Of a DNA stretch of 64,000 bases, positions 1-8,596 are shown one piece after another (within the stretch, counting starts at the first letter, position 1; every line of letters begins with the position of its first letter). A program made the position numbers and the translations under genes. The stretch is from Pontibacillus chungwhensis (lineage in GTDB: Bacteria > Bacillota > Bacilli > Bacillales > BH030062): contig NZ_CP126446.1 of NCBI RefSeq assembly GCF_030166655.1, positions 434,001 to 498,000 on the forward strand, read 5' to 3'. The notes under the pieces are model-generated. The model worked only from the letters and a program-made list of their open reading frames with translations. It had not been told where the DNA came from and searched no databases.

Positions 1-867
1 TGGGAAACAGTAACCCAAAATAGCGCAGAAGCTGAAGCTTATGTGACAGCAGAAGAGCGATTTATGCATATGAATATTGCAGATGGCGGATCTGATATGA
101 AAGATATTCAGTTGAAGCAAAACGGTCTGCAATTCTTAAAAGGAAGCACCTATGACCTCACATTCCGGGCGAAGGCTCAACAAGATAAAGAGATATCCGT
201 TAGCTTTGTGAATGAGGATGGATCCATGGTTTATCAAGAAGCTGAAGTTATTTCCTTAGGAAGTGAATGGAACACGTATACCGTTCCATTTGAAATGACG
301 AAAGAAATGTCTGATTTGGATGGTCAACTGATCTTTAACATGGGTGGAGATGCGGCAAACGTTTATATGGATGACGTTCGTCTGGATCAAACATCTAGTT
401 ATGTTGATTACAGTGATGTTGATTTGAGTCCGTTAACGAATGGCTATTTCTTAGAAGGTATGAAATTATGGTCTAATTACGTTCACTTTGATGCTAATGC
501 TAATGTAGAGGTAGTGGATGAAGCCTTGAATGTTGATATCACAAATGCAGGAAATGAAACTTGGAGCGTCCTTGTAGAACAACCTGGTTTAAAATTATCT
601 AAAGGGATATCGTACGAGTTATCTTTTGACGCCAAATCTTCTGTACCACGTGATATCGAGGTAACGTTAGAGAATGCTGGTTATTACCGATACCTTAGTG
701 AAAAAGTTTCCTTAACCGAAGACTACAATACTTTTACTTATCAATTCGAGATGCCAGCAAATGATACGGTTTCTCTAAAATATCTAATGGGCCAATTTGC
801 TGGAGAGCATTCCATTGAGATCGACAACGTCAGTCTGGAAGTCGTTATGCCAGAACAAGCAAATTAA
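1..867 (+). CDS. C-terminal part of a carbohydrate-binding (CBM4/9-like) secreted protein, cut by window start
   Basis: The reading frame is open from base 1, so this is the 3' end of a longer gene; 288 residues are visible. They hold two similar beta-sandwich modules of the CBM4/9 (galactose-binding-like) type, at about residues 15-133 and 145-284. Each has a KG-[SI]-x-Y-x-L-x-F-x-A-K core and closes with a D-[DN]-V-x-L strand (YMDDVRL, IEIDNVSLEV). Such paired modules normally sit at the C-terminus of extracellular glycoside hydrolases, for example GH16 or GH10 enzymes. The catalytic domain lies outside the window, so substrate and family cannot be named. A strong terminator follows the stop codon. 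Confidence 0.75.
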   Translation, partial: WETVTQNSAEAEAYVTAEERFMHMNIADGGSDMKDIQLKQNGLQFLKGSTYDLTFRAKAQQDKEISVSFVNEDGSMVYQEAEVISLGSEWNTYTVPFEMTKEMSDLDGQLIFNMGGDAANVYMDDVRLDQTSSYVDYSDVDLSPLTNGYFLEGMKLWSNYVHFDANANVEVVDEALNVDITNAGNETWSVLVEQPGLKLSKGISYELSFDAKSSVPRDIEVTLENAGYYRYLSEKVSLTEDYNTFTYQFEMPANDTVSLKYLMGQFAGEHSIEIDNVSLEVVMPEQAN

Positions 868-896
868 GATCTCTTATGAAACTAAGATGAGAATCA

Positions 897-936
897 AAAA
901 AGACAAGAATCGCAAATCGATTCTTGTCTTTTTTTG
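897..936 (+). terminator. Rho-independent terminator of the CBM protein gene
   Basis: AAGACAAGAATCG pairs with CGATTCTTGTCTT across a five-base loop and is followed by a run of T. Confidence 0.9.
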
Positions 937-947
937 TCCTCTTCAAA

Positions 948-982
948 TTGTTATACACCAAATAGAACAATTTTGTTATAAT
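948..982 (+). promoter_or_regulatory. Putative promoter/operator of the gntR operon
   Basis: A TATAAT hexamer at 977-982 lies 28 bases before the gntR start. TTGTT at 948-952 and AACAA at 966-970 form a spaced inverted repeat, in the place expected for an autoregulatory GntR operator. No good -35 sits at 17 bp, so this is tentative. Confidence 0.35.
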
Positions 983-1010
983 AAGAGTAGAACAGAATGG
1001 AGGTGGGAGG

Positions 1011-1397
1011 ATGTATATTCAAATTGAGCCAGACTCGGATATACCGATCTATTCCCAGGTGAGCACGCAGGTTATGGAAGAAATTATTCGCGGAGAATTG
1101 CAGGCTGGTGATGTATTGCCGTCTGTACGTGGTCTTGCAGGAGACCTTGGTGTGAACATGCATACGATTAATAAGAGTTATCATGACTTGGAGGCAAAAG
1201 GGGTTATAACGATCGTACCGAAATCAGGGGCTGTTATAAACGCGGATCCAACGAAAGATATCTCTAAAGAGCAACATGATAGATTGTCTGAAAAGCTACG
1301 ACCTACTGTTGTTGAGGCTATGGTTTCAGGGATGAATGATGAACAGATTCACGCGCTTGTAGACTCAATAATGAGAAATGTAAGGGAGATGAAGTAA
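1011..1397 (+). CDS. GntR-family transcriptional regulator, YtrA-type
   Basis: A 128-residue DNA-binding repressor. The N-terminal winged helix-turn-helix (about residues 10-75) carries the GntR signature IxxGxLxxGDxLPSVRxLA and the recognition helix segment VNMHTINKSYHDLEAKG. Only about 45 residues follow, too few for a FadR or HutC effector domain, which is the hallmark of the YtrA subfamily. The ATG is preceded by AGGTGGGAGG. The stop abuts the start of the next gene, a DUF1648 membrane protein; YtrA-type regulators are usually encoded with the membrane or ABC proteins they control, so it probably regulates its own operon. The ligand is unknown. Confidence 0.9.
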   Translation: MYIQIEPDSDIPIYSQVSTQVMEEIIRGELQAGDVLPSVRGLAGDLGVNMHTINKSYHDLEAKGVITIVPKSGAVINADPTKDISKEQHDRLSEKLRPTVVEAMVSGMNDEQIHALVDSIMRNVREMK

Positions 1398-2501
1398 ATG
1401 GAAGGGATCATTTTATTCTTATCCACGCTGATCGTGAGTGTCATTCAAGTTTCTATACCGTTCTTGGTGAAACGGACTGTTGTGTTTGGTGTGACGGTGC
1501 CGATGGAACATACGAAACACGCGGTGATTAAGCGATCGAAGAAAATCTATTCTCTTATTACCGGTGTGTTAACTCTTGGGGTTCTTATCACGTTCTTAGT
1601 TTGGAGCATGAGCACGAGTCCGAGCGATGTCCAGATGGCGCTAGCGGGAATGATGTTGCCGCTTCTCGTGATTGTTACGTCTCTTGCTCTTTACTTCTAT
1701 TTCCATGTGAAGATCTCTAAGTTGAAGAAGGAAAAGCGCTGGTTTGAAGGGAAAAAGCAAGTGAAAATCTCAGACCTTACTATACGAGCCAACGATGAAA
1801 TGCTGCCTTGGTATGTGGTTTCCCTGCCTGTCCTTTTAACGATTGGATTAATCGCTTTTACAGTAGCTAACTATAATCAATTCCCAGATCAGATTCCGGT
1901 CCACTGGGGAGCGGATGGAAAACCAGATGCTTATACGGAAAAGAGTGTCTTTTCGGTGTTATCTCTTCCGCTTATATTGCTTGTCCTTCAAGGAATGTTC
2001 GTAGGAATCACCGAGATGACGAAGCGTTCTGGTATTAAAATCCGCCCGACCAATAAACAAGCGTCTAAAAAGAGGCAAATGAACTTACGTAAATACACAA
2101 GCTGGTTATTGCTATTGGTCTCATTGTTACTAACGATGCTATTCTCATTTCTGCAAGTAATGACGCTTTATGGGAACATATTTGGCGACATGATGATCAT
2201 GTTGGTACCTCTTATTTTCATGTTTCTCACATTGGCCGGATCGGTCGTCTTTGCCATTAAAGTGGGGAAAGTCGATTCTGATTTAGATGAAGTGGTTGTG
2301 ACAGATCAAGATTATCAGATAGAGGAGTATGATGAAGACAGGTACTGGATCGGTGGGATGATCTACTTTAATAAGCAAGATCCTTCTGTGTTGGTAGAGA
2401 AGCGGTTCGGGATCGGAATGACGATAAACTTTGCACGTCCTATGGCTTACATGGTGTTAGTAGTTCCAATACTACTAATTTTATTACTGTCTTTCCTTTA
2501 A
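1398..2501 (+). CDS. DUF1648/DUF5808 polytopic membrane protein
   Basis: 367 residues with about eight predicted transmembrane helices (near 1-24, 50-69, 80-104, 136-156, 185-204, 237-259, 267-288, 349-367). The loop FPDQIPVHWGADGKPD (about 164-179) is the DUF1648 signature, also found in SdpI-type immunity proteins. The segment near 312-347 (YWIGGMIYFNKQDPSVLVEKRFGIG, described in parts) matches DUF5808. The gene begins directly after the gntR stop, so the two are translationally coupled. By analogy with SdpI and the Ytr/Yhc systems it may take part in resistance to, or sensing of, envelope-active compounds; that role is inference. Confidence 0.8.
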   Translation: MEGIILFLSTLIVSVIQVSIPFLVKRTVVFGVTVPMEHTKHAVIKRSKKIYSLITGVLTLGVLITFLVWSMSTSPSDVQMALAGMMLPLLVIVTSLALYFYFHVKISKLKKEKRWFEGKKQVKISDLTIRANDEMLPWYVVSLPVLLTIGLIAFTVANYNQFPDQIPVHWGADGKPDAYTEKSVFSVLSLPLILLVLQGMFVGITEMTKRSGIKIRPTNKQASKKRQMNLRKYTSWLLLLVSLLLTMLFSFLQVMTLYGNIFGDMMIMLVPLIFMFLTLAGSVVFAIKVGKVDSDLDEVVVTDQDYQIEEYDEDRYWIGGMIYFNKQDPSVLVEKRFGIGMTINFARPMAYMVLVVPILLILLLSFL

Positions 2502-2555
2502 AGAGTATCCTTCAAAAATTGGCAAAATCCCTTTGATATCAAAGGTGATAAGCTT

Positions 2556-2575
2556 TTGATCAAACGTTTGATCAA
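2556..2575. repeat. 20-bp perfect palindrome, copy 1 of 3
   Basis: TTGATCAAACGTTTGATCAA lies between the ends of two convergent genes. Identical copies are at 4896-4915 and 44253-44272. A second perfect palindrome, CTTTGATATCAAAG, is just upstream at 2531-2544. There is no T-run after it, so it is not simply a terminator. Confidence 0.9.
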
Positions 2576-2590
2576 TTCTATTTAGTTAAA

Positions 2591-2624
2591 AAATAAGACA
2601 GGGCTCTAGAGCCCTGTCTTATTT
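2591..2624. terminator. Bidirectional terminator, 34-bp perfect palindrome
   Basis: The arms AAATAAGACAGGGCTCT and AGAGCCCTGTCTTATTT abut with no spacer. It serves the DUF1648 gene (+) and the DsbA-like gene (-). Confidence 0.85.
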
Positions 2625-2644
2625 CTGTACATCTAATGAAGAGT

Positions 2645-3358
2645 TTAGATGTCGCATCCTTCATCTGTACATACTTCTGTATCTTTCCCGCCAATGGATT
2701 CAAATGCCGGTGCTTGTTTCTCTTCTTCGTAAGCTTTCTGTAACCCTTGTAAGAAGACTTCTTTCGGCTGAGCGCCGGAGATGGCAAATTTACGGTTGAA
2801 GACGAAGAACGGAACGCCTTGAACGCCGATTTGGCCCGCTTCTTGCTCATCATTTCTGACAGCTTCAGCATATTTCTCTTCCGTAAAGGCAGCTTTTACG
2901 TCTTCTTCTGACAGACCCGCTTCTAAGGCGATTTCTTTTAAGACAGAGCGGTCCCCGACGTGTTTACCGGCTTCAAAGTAAGAATGGAACAGCTGCTCTG
3001 ATACTTTGTTGCCGATTCCTTTCTCAGAAGCTCGTTGGAACAGACGATGAGCATCGAACGTATTCGTTGGAATGGTGCGATCAAAGTCAAAATCAAGCCC
3101 TTCAGCAGCTGCTTGCTGAGTCATGTTTGCTGTCATTTCTTTCGCTTCTTCCAAGCTTTTCCCGTACTTTTGAGCAAGTTTTTCATTTGTTGTCTGATTG
3201 CTATTTACTGGAGCATTTGGATCTAATTCGAAGCTTTTAAACTGTATATCAATTTCTACTTGATCGGCTTGTTCAAATTCCTTCATAGCCGCTTCTAAAC
3301 GACGTTTTCCAATATAGCAAAACGGACAAACTACATCTGACCATACTTCAATTCTCAT
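2645..3358 (-). CDS. DsbA-family oxidoreductase (FrnE-like)
   Basis: 237 residues, cytoplasmic (no signal peptide). It has a thioredoxin fold with the DsbA/FrnE helical insertion. The active site is CPFC at residues 11-14, within VWSDVVCPFCYIGKRR, and the cis-proline loop is GVQGVPFFV near residue 185, followed by FAISGAQP. Family members are 2-hydroxychromene-2-carboxylate isomerase/DsbA-like proteins used in thiol-disulfide chemistry, and FrnE homologues aid oxidative-stress tolerance. The ATG at 3358 is preferred over the upstream one at 3373 because GGAGG sits eight bases before it. The C-terminus ends in a Cys-containing tail (EVCTDEGCDI). It is monocistronic. Confidence 0.9.
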   Translation of the reverse strand: MRIEVWSDVVCPFCYIGKRRLEAAMKEFEQADQVEIDIQFKSFELDPNAPVNSNQTTNEKLAQKYGKSLEEAKEMTANMTQQAAAEGLDFDFDRTIPTNTFDAHRLFQRASEKGIGNKVSEQLFHSYFEAGKHVGDRSVLKEIALEAGLSEEDVKAAFTEEKYAEAVRNDEQEAGQIGVQGVPFFVFNRKFAISGAQPKEVFLQGLQKAYEEEKQAPAFESIGGKDTEVCTDEGCDI

Positions 3359-3524
3359 GTTAACGACCTCCATGTTTCTTTCGTGGCTCTATTATAACAT
3401 CAGCGAGGCTTATAGGCATGTGAGGTGATTGGGGGGGATGGATCGATTTTATTAAGGGAGGCATTACATACTTGGTGGAAAGGGTATAAAATAAGACAAA
3501 AAGCCTCACCGAGGAGGAATAGGG

Positions 3525-4397
3525 ATGCACGTCGAACTCATCGTAGATTCGAAATCGTTATTAGGGGAAGGACCCAGTTGGGATCGTGAGAAGAAAGTGC
3601 TTTACTGGGTTGATATCTTGGGGGAACAAATCCACTTTTATCAACCTAACACTACTGAGAACAAAACCATTGATGTTGGACAGGTTCCTGGAGCTATTGC
3701 CCCAAGGGAAAATGGGGGAGCCGTGCTTGCTCTTGAGAATGGATTTTACGCTTATAATGGAGCTGGTGAGACGTTCGAGTTTATTTGTAATCCTGAGGAA
3801 CATTTACCTCATAACCGTTTCAATGATGGCAAGTGTGACCCGGCGGGGAGATTTTGGGCAGGAACAATGGACAAAGAAGAGGAAAAGAGGAGCGGGACTC
3901 TCTATTGCCTCGATGAGAACCGTTCTGTTAAGGAGAAAGTCACTGGGGTAGGCATTTCAAATGGAATAGCGTGGTCACCGGATCACACGTACATGTATTA
4001 CATTGATACATTCGACAATCAGGTGGTACGGTATCAGTATGAAATGGCAACAGGTGAAATCCAGAATCCTGATTCAGTACTTTCATTTGAGCAGGAAGAG
4101 GGTGCTCCAGATGGAATGACGATCGATGAAGAAGGGATGCTTTGGATTGCGCACTTTGGCGGAGCTAAAGTGTCCAGATGGAACCCTGCGACAGGTGAAA
4201 AAGTAGATGAAATCCAGGTTCCTGCTCTCAATGTAACGTGCTGTGTCTTCGGCGGAGAGAACATGAATGAACTGTTTATCACTACTGCCAGGAAAGACAT
4301 GAGTGAAGAAGACCTTCAGAAATATCCACATGCAGGCGGGCTCTTTAAAGTGAAAACCAACGTGCGTGGTTGCGAATCTTACAAGTTTTCAGGATAG
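3525..4397 (+). CDS. SMP-30/gluconolactonase-family hydrolase
   Basis: 290 residues folding as a six-bladed beta-propeller. Residues matching the divalent-metal site of SMP-30/regucalcin are visible: Glu15 (LLGEGPSW), Asn146 (GISNGIAWS) and Asp196 (APDGMTID), with the conserved FNDGKCDPAGRFWAGTM segment near 99-115. Enzymes of this family hydrolyse sugar lactones such as gluconolactone or arabinonolactone; the real substrate cannot be read from sequence. The ATG follows a strong GAGGAGG. No sugar dehydrogenase or sugar-acid gene is adjacent, although a PQQ-type dehydrogenase lies near 42.5 kb. Confidence 0.88.
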   Translation: MHVELIVDSKSLLGEGPSWDREKKVLYWVDILGEQIHFYQPNTTENKTIDVGQVPGAIAPRENGGAVLALENGFYAYNGAGETFEFICNPEEHLPHNRFNDGKCDPAGRFWAGTMDKEEEKRSGTLYCLDENRSVKEKVTGVGISNGIAWSPDHTYMYYIDTFDNQVVRYQYEMATGEIQNPDSVLSFEQEEGAPDGMTIDEEGMLWIAHFGGAKVSRWNPATGEKVDEIQVPALNVTCCVFGGENMNELFITTARKDMSEEDLQKYPHAGGLFKVKTNVRGCESYKFSG

Positions 4398-4429
4398 GAT
4401 CAAGAAATAGTAAGGAAGGAATGAGACTG

Positions 4430-4894
4430 ATGAAAGTGAACCTTCAAACCATTGCAGAAAACGCAGAAATAAATGATGGCGATGTAAATATCTATCTAGA
4501 CAAAGAGACAGGTCAATTGGTCAAGATTACACATGATGAGATTCGTGATGCAAAAGATGAAAAACCAGTTGATCATTTACCTGATTGGCAGCAAGAAAAC
4601 CGCAAATGGGCTGACTTGTTTGTAGCTGATGAGGATGGCCGCTTCGTAGAATTGCCCACACCTCGTGACCTGGACGAGTACAGGGTGATGGAATCCTTTG
4701 CTCAATCGGTAGAGGATGAAGAGAAAGGAAACAAGTTACTCCGCGCCATCCGTGGACGAGGAGCTTTCCGTCGCTTTAAAGATATGGTCGGGGATCTGGG
4801 CCTTGAGGAAGATTGGGTTGCTTACCGCGAAACTCAATTTCTCAAAGTCGCTAAGAGATGGTGTGAGGATGAAGGAATTCCTTACGAATCCTAA
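4430..4894 (+). CDS. UPF0158 family protein
   Basis: 154 residues, soluble and acidic. It matches the UPF0158 family: YLDKETGQLVKI near the N-terminus, a FVELPTPRDLDEYRVMESF centre, then an alpha-helical end with GRGAFRRFKDMVGDLGLEEDW and W-x(3)-R near the C-terminus. The family function is not known. The start at 4430 is chosen because AAGGAAGGA lies about nine bases upstream; the in-frame ATG at 4421 overlaps that ribosome binding site. The 20-bp palindrome begins two bases after the stop codon. Confidence 0.85.
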   Translation: MKVNLQTIAENAEINDGDVNIYLDKETGQLVKITHDEIRDAKDEKPVDHLPDWQQENRKWADLFVADEDGRFVELPTPRDLDEYRVMESFAQSVEDEEKGNKLLRAIRGRGAFRRFKDMVGDLGLEEDWVAYRETQFLKVAKRWCEDEGIPYES

Positions 4895-4895
4895 A

Positions 4896-4915
4896 TTGAT
4901 CAAACGTTTGATCAA
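4896..4915. repeat. 20-bp perfect palindrome, copy 2 of 3
   Basis: TTGATCAAACGTTTGATCAA directly after the UPF0158 stop and before the shared terminator. It again lies between convergent gene ends. Confidence 0.9.
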
Positions 4916-4921
4916 GGAAAA

Positions 4922-4948
4922 GAGGGAGACAGTTTAACTGTCTCCCTC
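4922..4948. terminator. Bidirectional terminator for UPF0158 and DUF4317 genes
   Basis: GAGGGAGACAGTT pairs with AACTGTCTCCCTC around a single base. The right arm reaches into the 3' end of the minus-strand gene. Confidence 0.75.
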
Positions 4949-6148
4949 TTCATTAACTTCTGCTTTTGAAGCTCCGCCAAAGGCTTCTGGTAACATCTTA
5001 AAGCCTTCGATCTCTGCGTCTTCTTCTAGCTCAATCATTAGATAACGTCTTCCGTCGAAGTTGACTTGTTTGACGTGCTCTAAGTCTTGAGGACTGATTG
5101 AAATATTGGCGAGCTTTGTATTGATTTTAATGGATTTTGATTTGTATTTCGGTACAATACTGCTTGCTTTTAATTCATAGTTATCGTTTTCTGTGTACTT
5201 CTTAAAGGATTCTTTAATCTTCTCAGAATCAATTTTCTCTTGTTCGACACCGCTCATTGTGAGGACCCGTTCAACGTCTTTGTAATCGAGCTTCGGAGGC
5301 TCATCCCCCTCCTCGTGATCTTCAACAACCTGGTTAACCTCCCGGTAGACGTTTCCAAGCGTAGAGGGATTCATTTGGTCCCCAACAACATCACGAATGA
5401 CTTCCTCAAAGACCGCCTTATCTTCCATCGCTGTCATCGGCTCTTCTCCGTTTAACACTTCTTCTACGAAATGAAGATCCGGCTCATGAGCTTTTCCAGA
5501 AGCATAAAGAATATGGTTCACATCAGCTGTGTGATTCGTGAACGTAGGGAAGAGGAAACCTCCCATTGGGGTATTCAGATCAACCACAGGGTCGACTTCG
5601 ATGTTGTACTTAAATTCTTTCTGCACATAGTCAAATTGATATTCTTTCTTAGGGTCTTGTGTTTTATTTACGCTACAGAGAATGAAGGGATGAGAGTAGA
5701 CGGTATCACGATCGCTTTCTTCCGATTCTCCACCGCCTCTGCGTGTCGGTTTCAGATATTCTGCCCGGACGAACGTAATGACGACATCATGTTCATAGGG
5801 GCGTTCTGCGATCATTTTCTCTGTCATATAGAGCATTTCCTGCATCCAGTCCTGAACATTATTGGTTAAGAGGCCTTTATGTAGGATGAGCTGCGCATGG
5901 TTTTCGGCCTCTCTTTGAAACTTAAGTTCAAATAATTTCTCATCAAGCTGTCCTGTGAGCAATTTCTTGAAGTTGTTCATAAATAATTCCTGCTGTTCTC
6001 GCTCTAGCAGTTCAAAGGGCTGGCTCTGGTGGTGATAGATCTCAGTTGTTTCCCTCATAATATAGACGTTAAAGATGTTCTGGATCTTTAATAGGTCATT
6101 ATCGACTTTCAGCTGCCGGCGAATTCCGGCGATATCCTTCTTATCCAT
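4934..6148 (-). CDS. DUF4317 domain-containing protein
   Basis: 404 residues, soluble. It begins MDKKDIAGIRRQLKVDNDLLKI and contains the IFNVYIMR and VITFVRAEYLKPTRRGG segments typical of DUF4317, a conserved but uncharacterised Firmicutes family. A rather acidic stretch (DHEEGDEPPKLDY) separates an N-terminal alpha/beta half from a C-terminal half with FGGA near the end. No catalytic motif is apparent. It is divergent from the helicase gene and monocistronic. Confidence 0.85.
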   Translation of the reverse strand: MDKKDIAGIRRQLKVDNDLLKIQNIFNVYIMRETTEIYHHQSQPFELLEREQQELFMNNFKKLLTGQLDEKLFELKFQREAENHAQLILHKGLLTNNVQDWMQEMLYMTEKMIAERPYEHDVVITFVRAEYLKPTRRGGGESEESDRDTVYSHPFILCSVNKTQDPKKEYQFDYVQKEFKYNIEVDPVVDLNTPMGGFLFPTFTNHTADVNHILYASGKAHEPDLHFVEEVLNGEEPMTAMEDKAVFEEVIRDVVGDQMNPSTLGNVYREVNQVVEDHEEGDEPPKLDYKDVERVLTMSGVEQEKIDSEKIKESFKKYTENDNYELKASSIVPKYKSKSIKINTKLANISISPQDLEHVKQVNFDGRRYLMIELEEDAEIEGFKMLPEAFGGASKAEVNEEGDS

Positions 6149-6241
6149 CGGTCGTTCACTCCTACGTGGTTGTGCTTATAATAGTATATTTTAACATAGC
6201 TTACTCCCTTAAAAGAGGTAGAATCTCATAGAAATAGAAGA

Positions 6242-6330
6242 TATAATACGAGTAGGACATAGGCCGAAGTAGTCGCGTGAGAGGAATAGATGGAAGAGGG
6301 GTGCTGTGCCTTCTTCCATCTATTTTTCTT
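6242..6330 (+). ncRNA. Possible short leader or small RNA upstream of the helicase gene
   Basis: A TATAAT at 6242-6247 is followed after about 40 bases by a strong intrinsic terminator: ATAGATGGAAGA pairs with TCTTCCATCTAT (about 6286-6324), then a T-rich tail. The helicase start is 38 bases further on. A transcript from this promoter would end before the gene, giving either an attenuator or a small RNA of about 75 nt. The -35 is poor, so this is tentative. Confidence 0.4.
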
Positions 6331-6367
6331 TTCGTTTTTTCACATGAAATGAAAGGGAGAGGCTTTA

Positions 6368-8560
6368 ATGGATTTCTTTACAAGAATGGAAGAGGCAACA
6401 GGAGTTCGATTGAATGAGGTGCAACAAGAGGCTGTCGTGCATACGGATGGCCCTCTGCTGCTGTTAGCTTCGCCAGGGTCAGGGAAGACAACAACTCTTA
6501 ATATGAAGATCGGGTACTTGTTACTAGAGAAGAAAGTTAGGCCGGATCGCATTATGGCGATTACGTTTAGTAAGCAATCGGCTCAGGATATGTCAGAGCG
6601 TTTTGATGAGTTTTTCTCTGAATTAACGAATGATAAAGTTCATTTCTCCACCATTCACAGCTTCGCTTTCAAGGTGGTCCGGGAGGCTTTAAGGAAAGAA
6701 GGGCAAGACTTTCAGCTAATCGAAGGACAGATTAATGAGGGCGAGTGGAAGAAAGGATTTGACGGTCAACATGTGCCGCTCCATAAGAAATTTATCCTGA
6801 AGAAGCTCTTTGAAGATGAGAACGGGACACAAATCTCTGATGATGAGATGGACGAGCTGATGACCTATATTAGTTTTGTGAAGAATCGCATGCTTACCGG
6901 GAAAGAGCTTTATAAAGTGAAAGCGAACGTGAAGAATGCAGCTTCTATTTACGAATCGTATGAGCGGTTTAAGAAGGAGTATACCCACTCCCTGTTGCTC
7001 GACTTTGACGATATGCTCACCTATTGTCATCAGAGTTTGTTGGATGACCCTGAGATTCTAAATCGATATCAGCAACAGTTTGAGTATATCTTAACGGATG
7101 AGAGTCAGGATAATTCCGTCGTTCAGCATGAGATTGTTGAACTGCTTGCTAAGCCTCAAGATAACTTATGTGTCGTAGCCGACGATGACCAGTCGATCTT
7201 CATGTGGCGGGGGTCTGATGTGACGAAGCTTCTTCAATTTGAGAAGACGTATCCTGATGCTACGGTCTTGACGATGTCACAGAATTATCGGTCATCTGTT
7301 GAGATTGTTGAAGTCTCTAATCAGTTTATTAAGCGGAATCAGAACCGATTTCACAAAGAAATGTTCACAGAGAACCCTTCAGCTAACCCGATTGCGATTA
7401 AAGCAATGCGTAGCTATGAGGACCAGCTGAAGTATGTAACGGAGCAGGTGAAAAAGAGCAGCCCAGAAGAAGAGGTCGCTGTTCTGTATAGAAATAACGC
7501 CTCTGCTGTGCCCCTTGCTGATAAGCTCAGTAAAGCTGGGATCGACTTCTACATGAAAGATATTGATGCGAAGTTCTTCAAGCACTGGATTGTTGAGGAC
7601 ATTCTGAACTTCATGAGGCTTACGTACAATGATCGCCGGGCGGATATTCTAGAAAGAATTCATACGAAGTTTAATGCGTATATCACCAAGAGGCAGATCG
7701 CGTTTCTTAAGAATCGACAAAGTCAGGAATCCGTATTTGATCTCCTTCTTGAAACAGAGCTTCCTTCTTATCAGAAGAAAAACGTGACCCAGGCGAAGAA
7801 GCTATTCGCTGAAATGAACAAGATGGAACCAGCCAGAGCGATCCGTGTTATTCGTGACAGACTCGGATACGATAAAGCGATTCAGAAGATGGTAGAGAAG
7901 TTTGGCTTTAACGGGGAACATCTATTTACGGTTCTAGATACGCTTGAGGAGATTGCAGAAGGTCTGGGTTCTTTAAAAGGATTCGCTGACCGTTTGAAAG
8001 AACTTGAGCAGTTGGTCCAGACATCTAAATATAATAAACAGACGTGTTCGCTTACGCTGACAACGTTCCATAGTGCAAAAGGGCTTGAGTATGACAAAGT
8101 GTATATGATCGACTTGATTAACGGAGTGGTACCTTCTAAAGATGATATGGACCAGTACCGTAAGAAGGAATATGGGCCGATGGAGGAAGCGGTGCGTCTC
8201 TTCTATGTAGGGATGACCCGTGCCAGAACGCATTTGGAGCTGTTAACCTATGGCTATAAAGGGCAAGAACGTGTGTCAGAGTCCCAGTTCGTCACAAATG
8301 TAAGGCGTATTGCCAAGTTCCCTGATGAGAAGAGAGCTGTGACAAGACGGAAAAAGCCAGCCCCTGATTTATCAGATGAGAGCTTACTTGGCTGGGATGA
8401 AATTGAGGTCGGAAAGTCAGTGGAGCATCAGAAATTTGGTGCTGGTGTGATTAAAGAGTATGGTGGAGATGCCATTACGATCCAATTTGACGAGATTGGC
8501 TATAAAGAGTTTAATGCGGAGATTTGTATTGATAATGGGATTTTACGTAAACGAAGTTAG
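6368..8560 (+). CDS. UvrD/PcrA-family ATP-dependent DNA helicase (YjcD-like)
   Basis: 730 residues of a superfamily 1A 3'-5' helicase. Motifs in order: Walker A SPGSGKTT (35-42), motif Ia ITFSKQSAQDM, Walker B/motif II TDESQD (near 240), motif III VVADDDQSIFMWRGS, motif IV LTMSQNYRSS, motif V TFHSAKGLEYDKVY and motif VI RLFYVGMTRAR. After the helicase core comes a short Tudor-like tail with VEHQKFGAGVIKEY, as in PcrA. The length and this tail resemble B. subtilis YjcD rather than the main PcrA, which is normally in an operon with ligA. The ATG follows AAAGGGAGAGG. It probably acts in repair or removal of protein-DNA complexes. Confidence 0.88.
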   Translation: MDFFTRMEEATGVRLNEVQQEAVVHTDGPLLLLASPGSGKTTTLNMKIGYLLLEKKVRPDRIMAITFSKQSAQDMSERFDEFFSELTNDKVHFSTIHSFAFKVVREALRKEGQDFQLIEGQINEGEWKKGFDGQHVPLHKKFILKKLFEDENGTQISDDEMDELMTYISFVKNRMLTGKELYKVKANVKNAASIYESYERFKKEYTHSLLLDFDDMLTYCHQSLLDDPEILNRYQQQFEYILTDESQDNSVVQHEIVELLAKPQDNLCVVADDDQSIFMWRGSDVTKLLQFEKTYPDATVLTMSQNYRSSVEIVEVSNQFIKRNQNRFHKEMFTENPSANPIAIKAMRSYEDQLKYVTEQVKKSSPEEEVAVLYRNNASAVPLADKLSKAGIDFYMKDIDAKFFKHWIVEDILNFMRLTYNDRRADILERIHTKFNAYITKRQIAFLKNRQSQESVFDLLLETELPSYQKKNVTQAKKLFAEMNKMEPARAIRVIRDRLGYDKAIQKMVEKFGFNGEHLFTVLDTLEEIAEGLGSLKGFADRLKELEQLVQTSKYNKQTCSLTLTTFHSAKGLEYDKVYMIDLINGVVPSKDDMDQYRKKEYGPMEEAVRLFYVGMTRARTHLELLTYGYKGQERVSESQFVTNVRRIAKFPDEKRAVTRRKKPAPDLSDESLLGWDEIEVGKSVEHQKFGAGVIKEYGGDAITIQFDEIGYKEFNAEICIDNGILRKRS

Positions 8561-8590
8561 GGCTTCCTGTAATGAGGAAGCCCTTTTTTT
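8560..8590 (+). terminator. Terminator of the helicase gene
   Basis: GGGCTTCCT and AGGAAGCCC enclose a six-base loop and are followed by seven or more T. The left arm starts in the stop codon. Confidence 0.9.
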
Positions 8591-8596
8591 ATGGGA

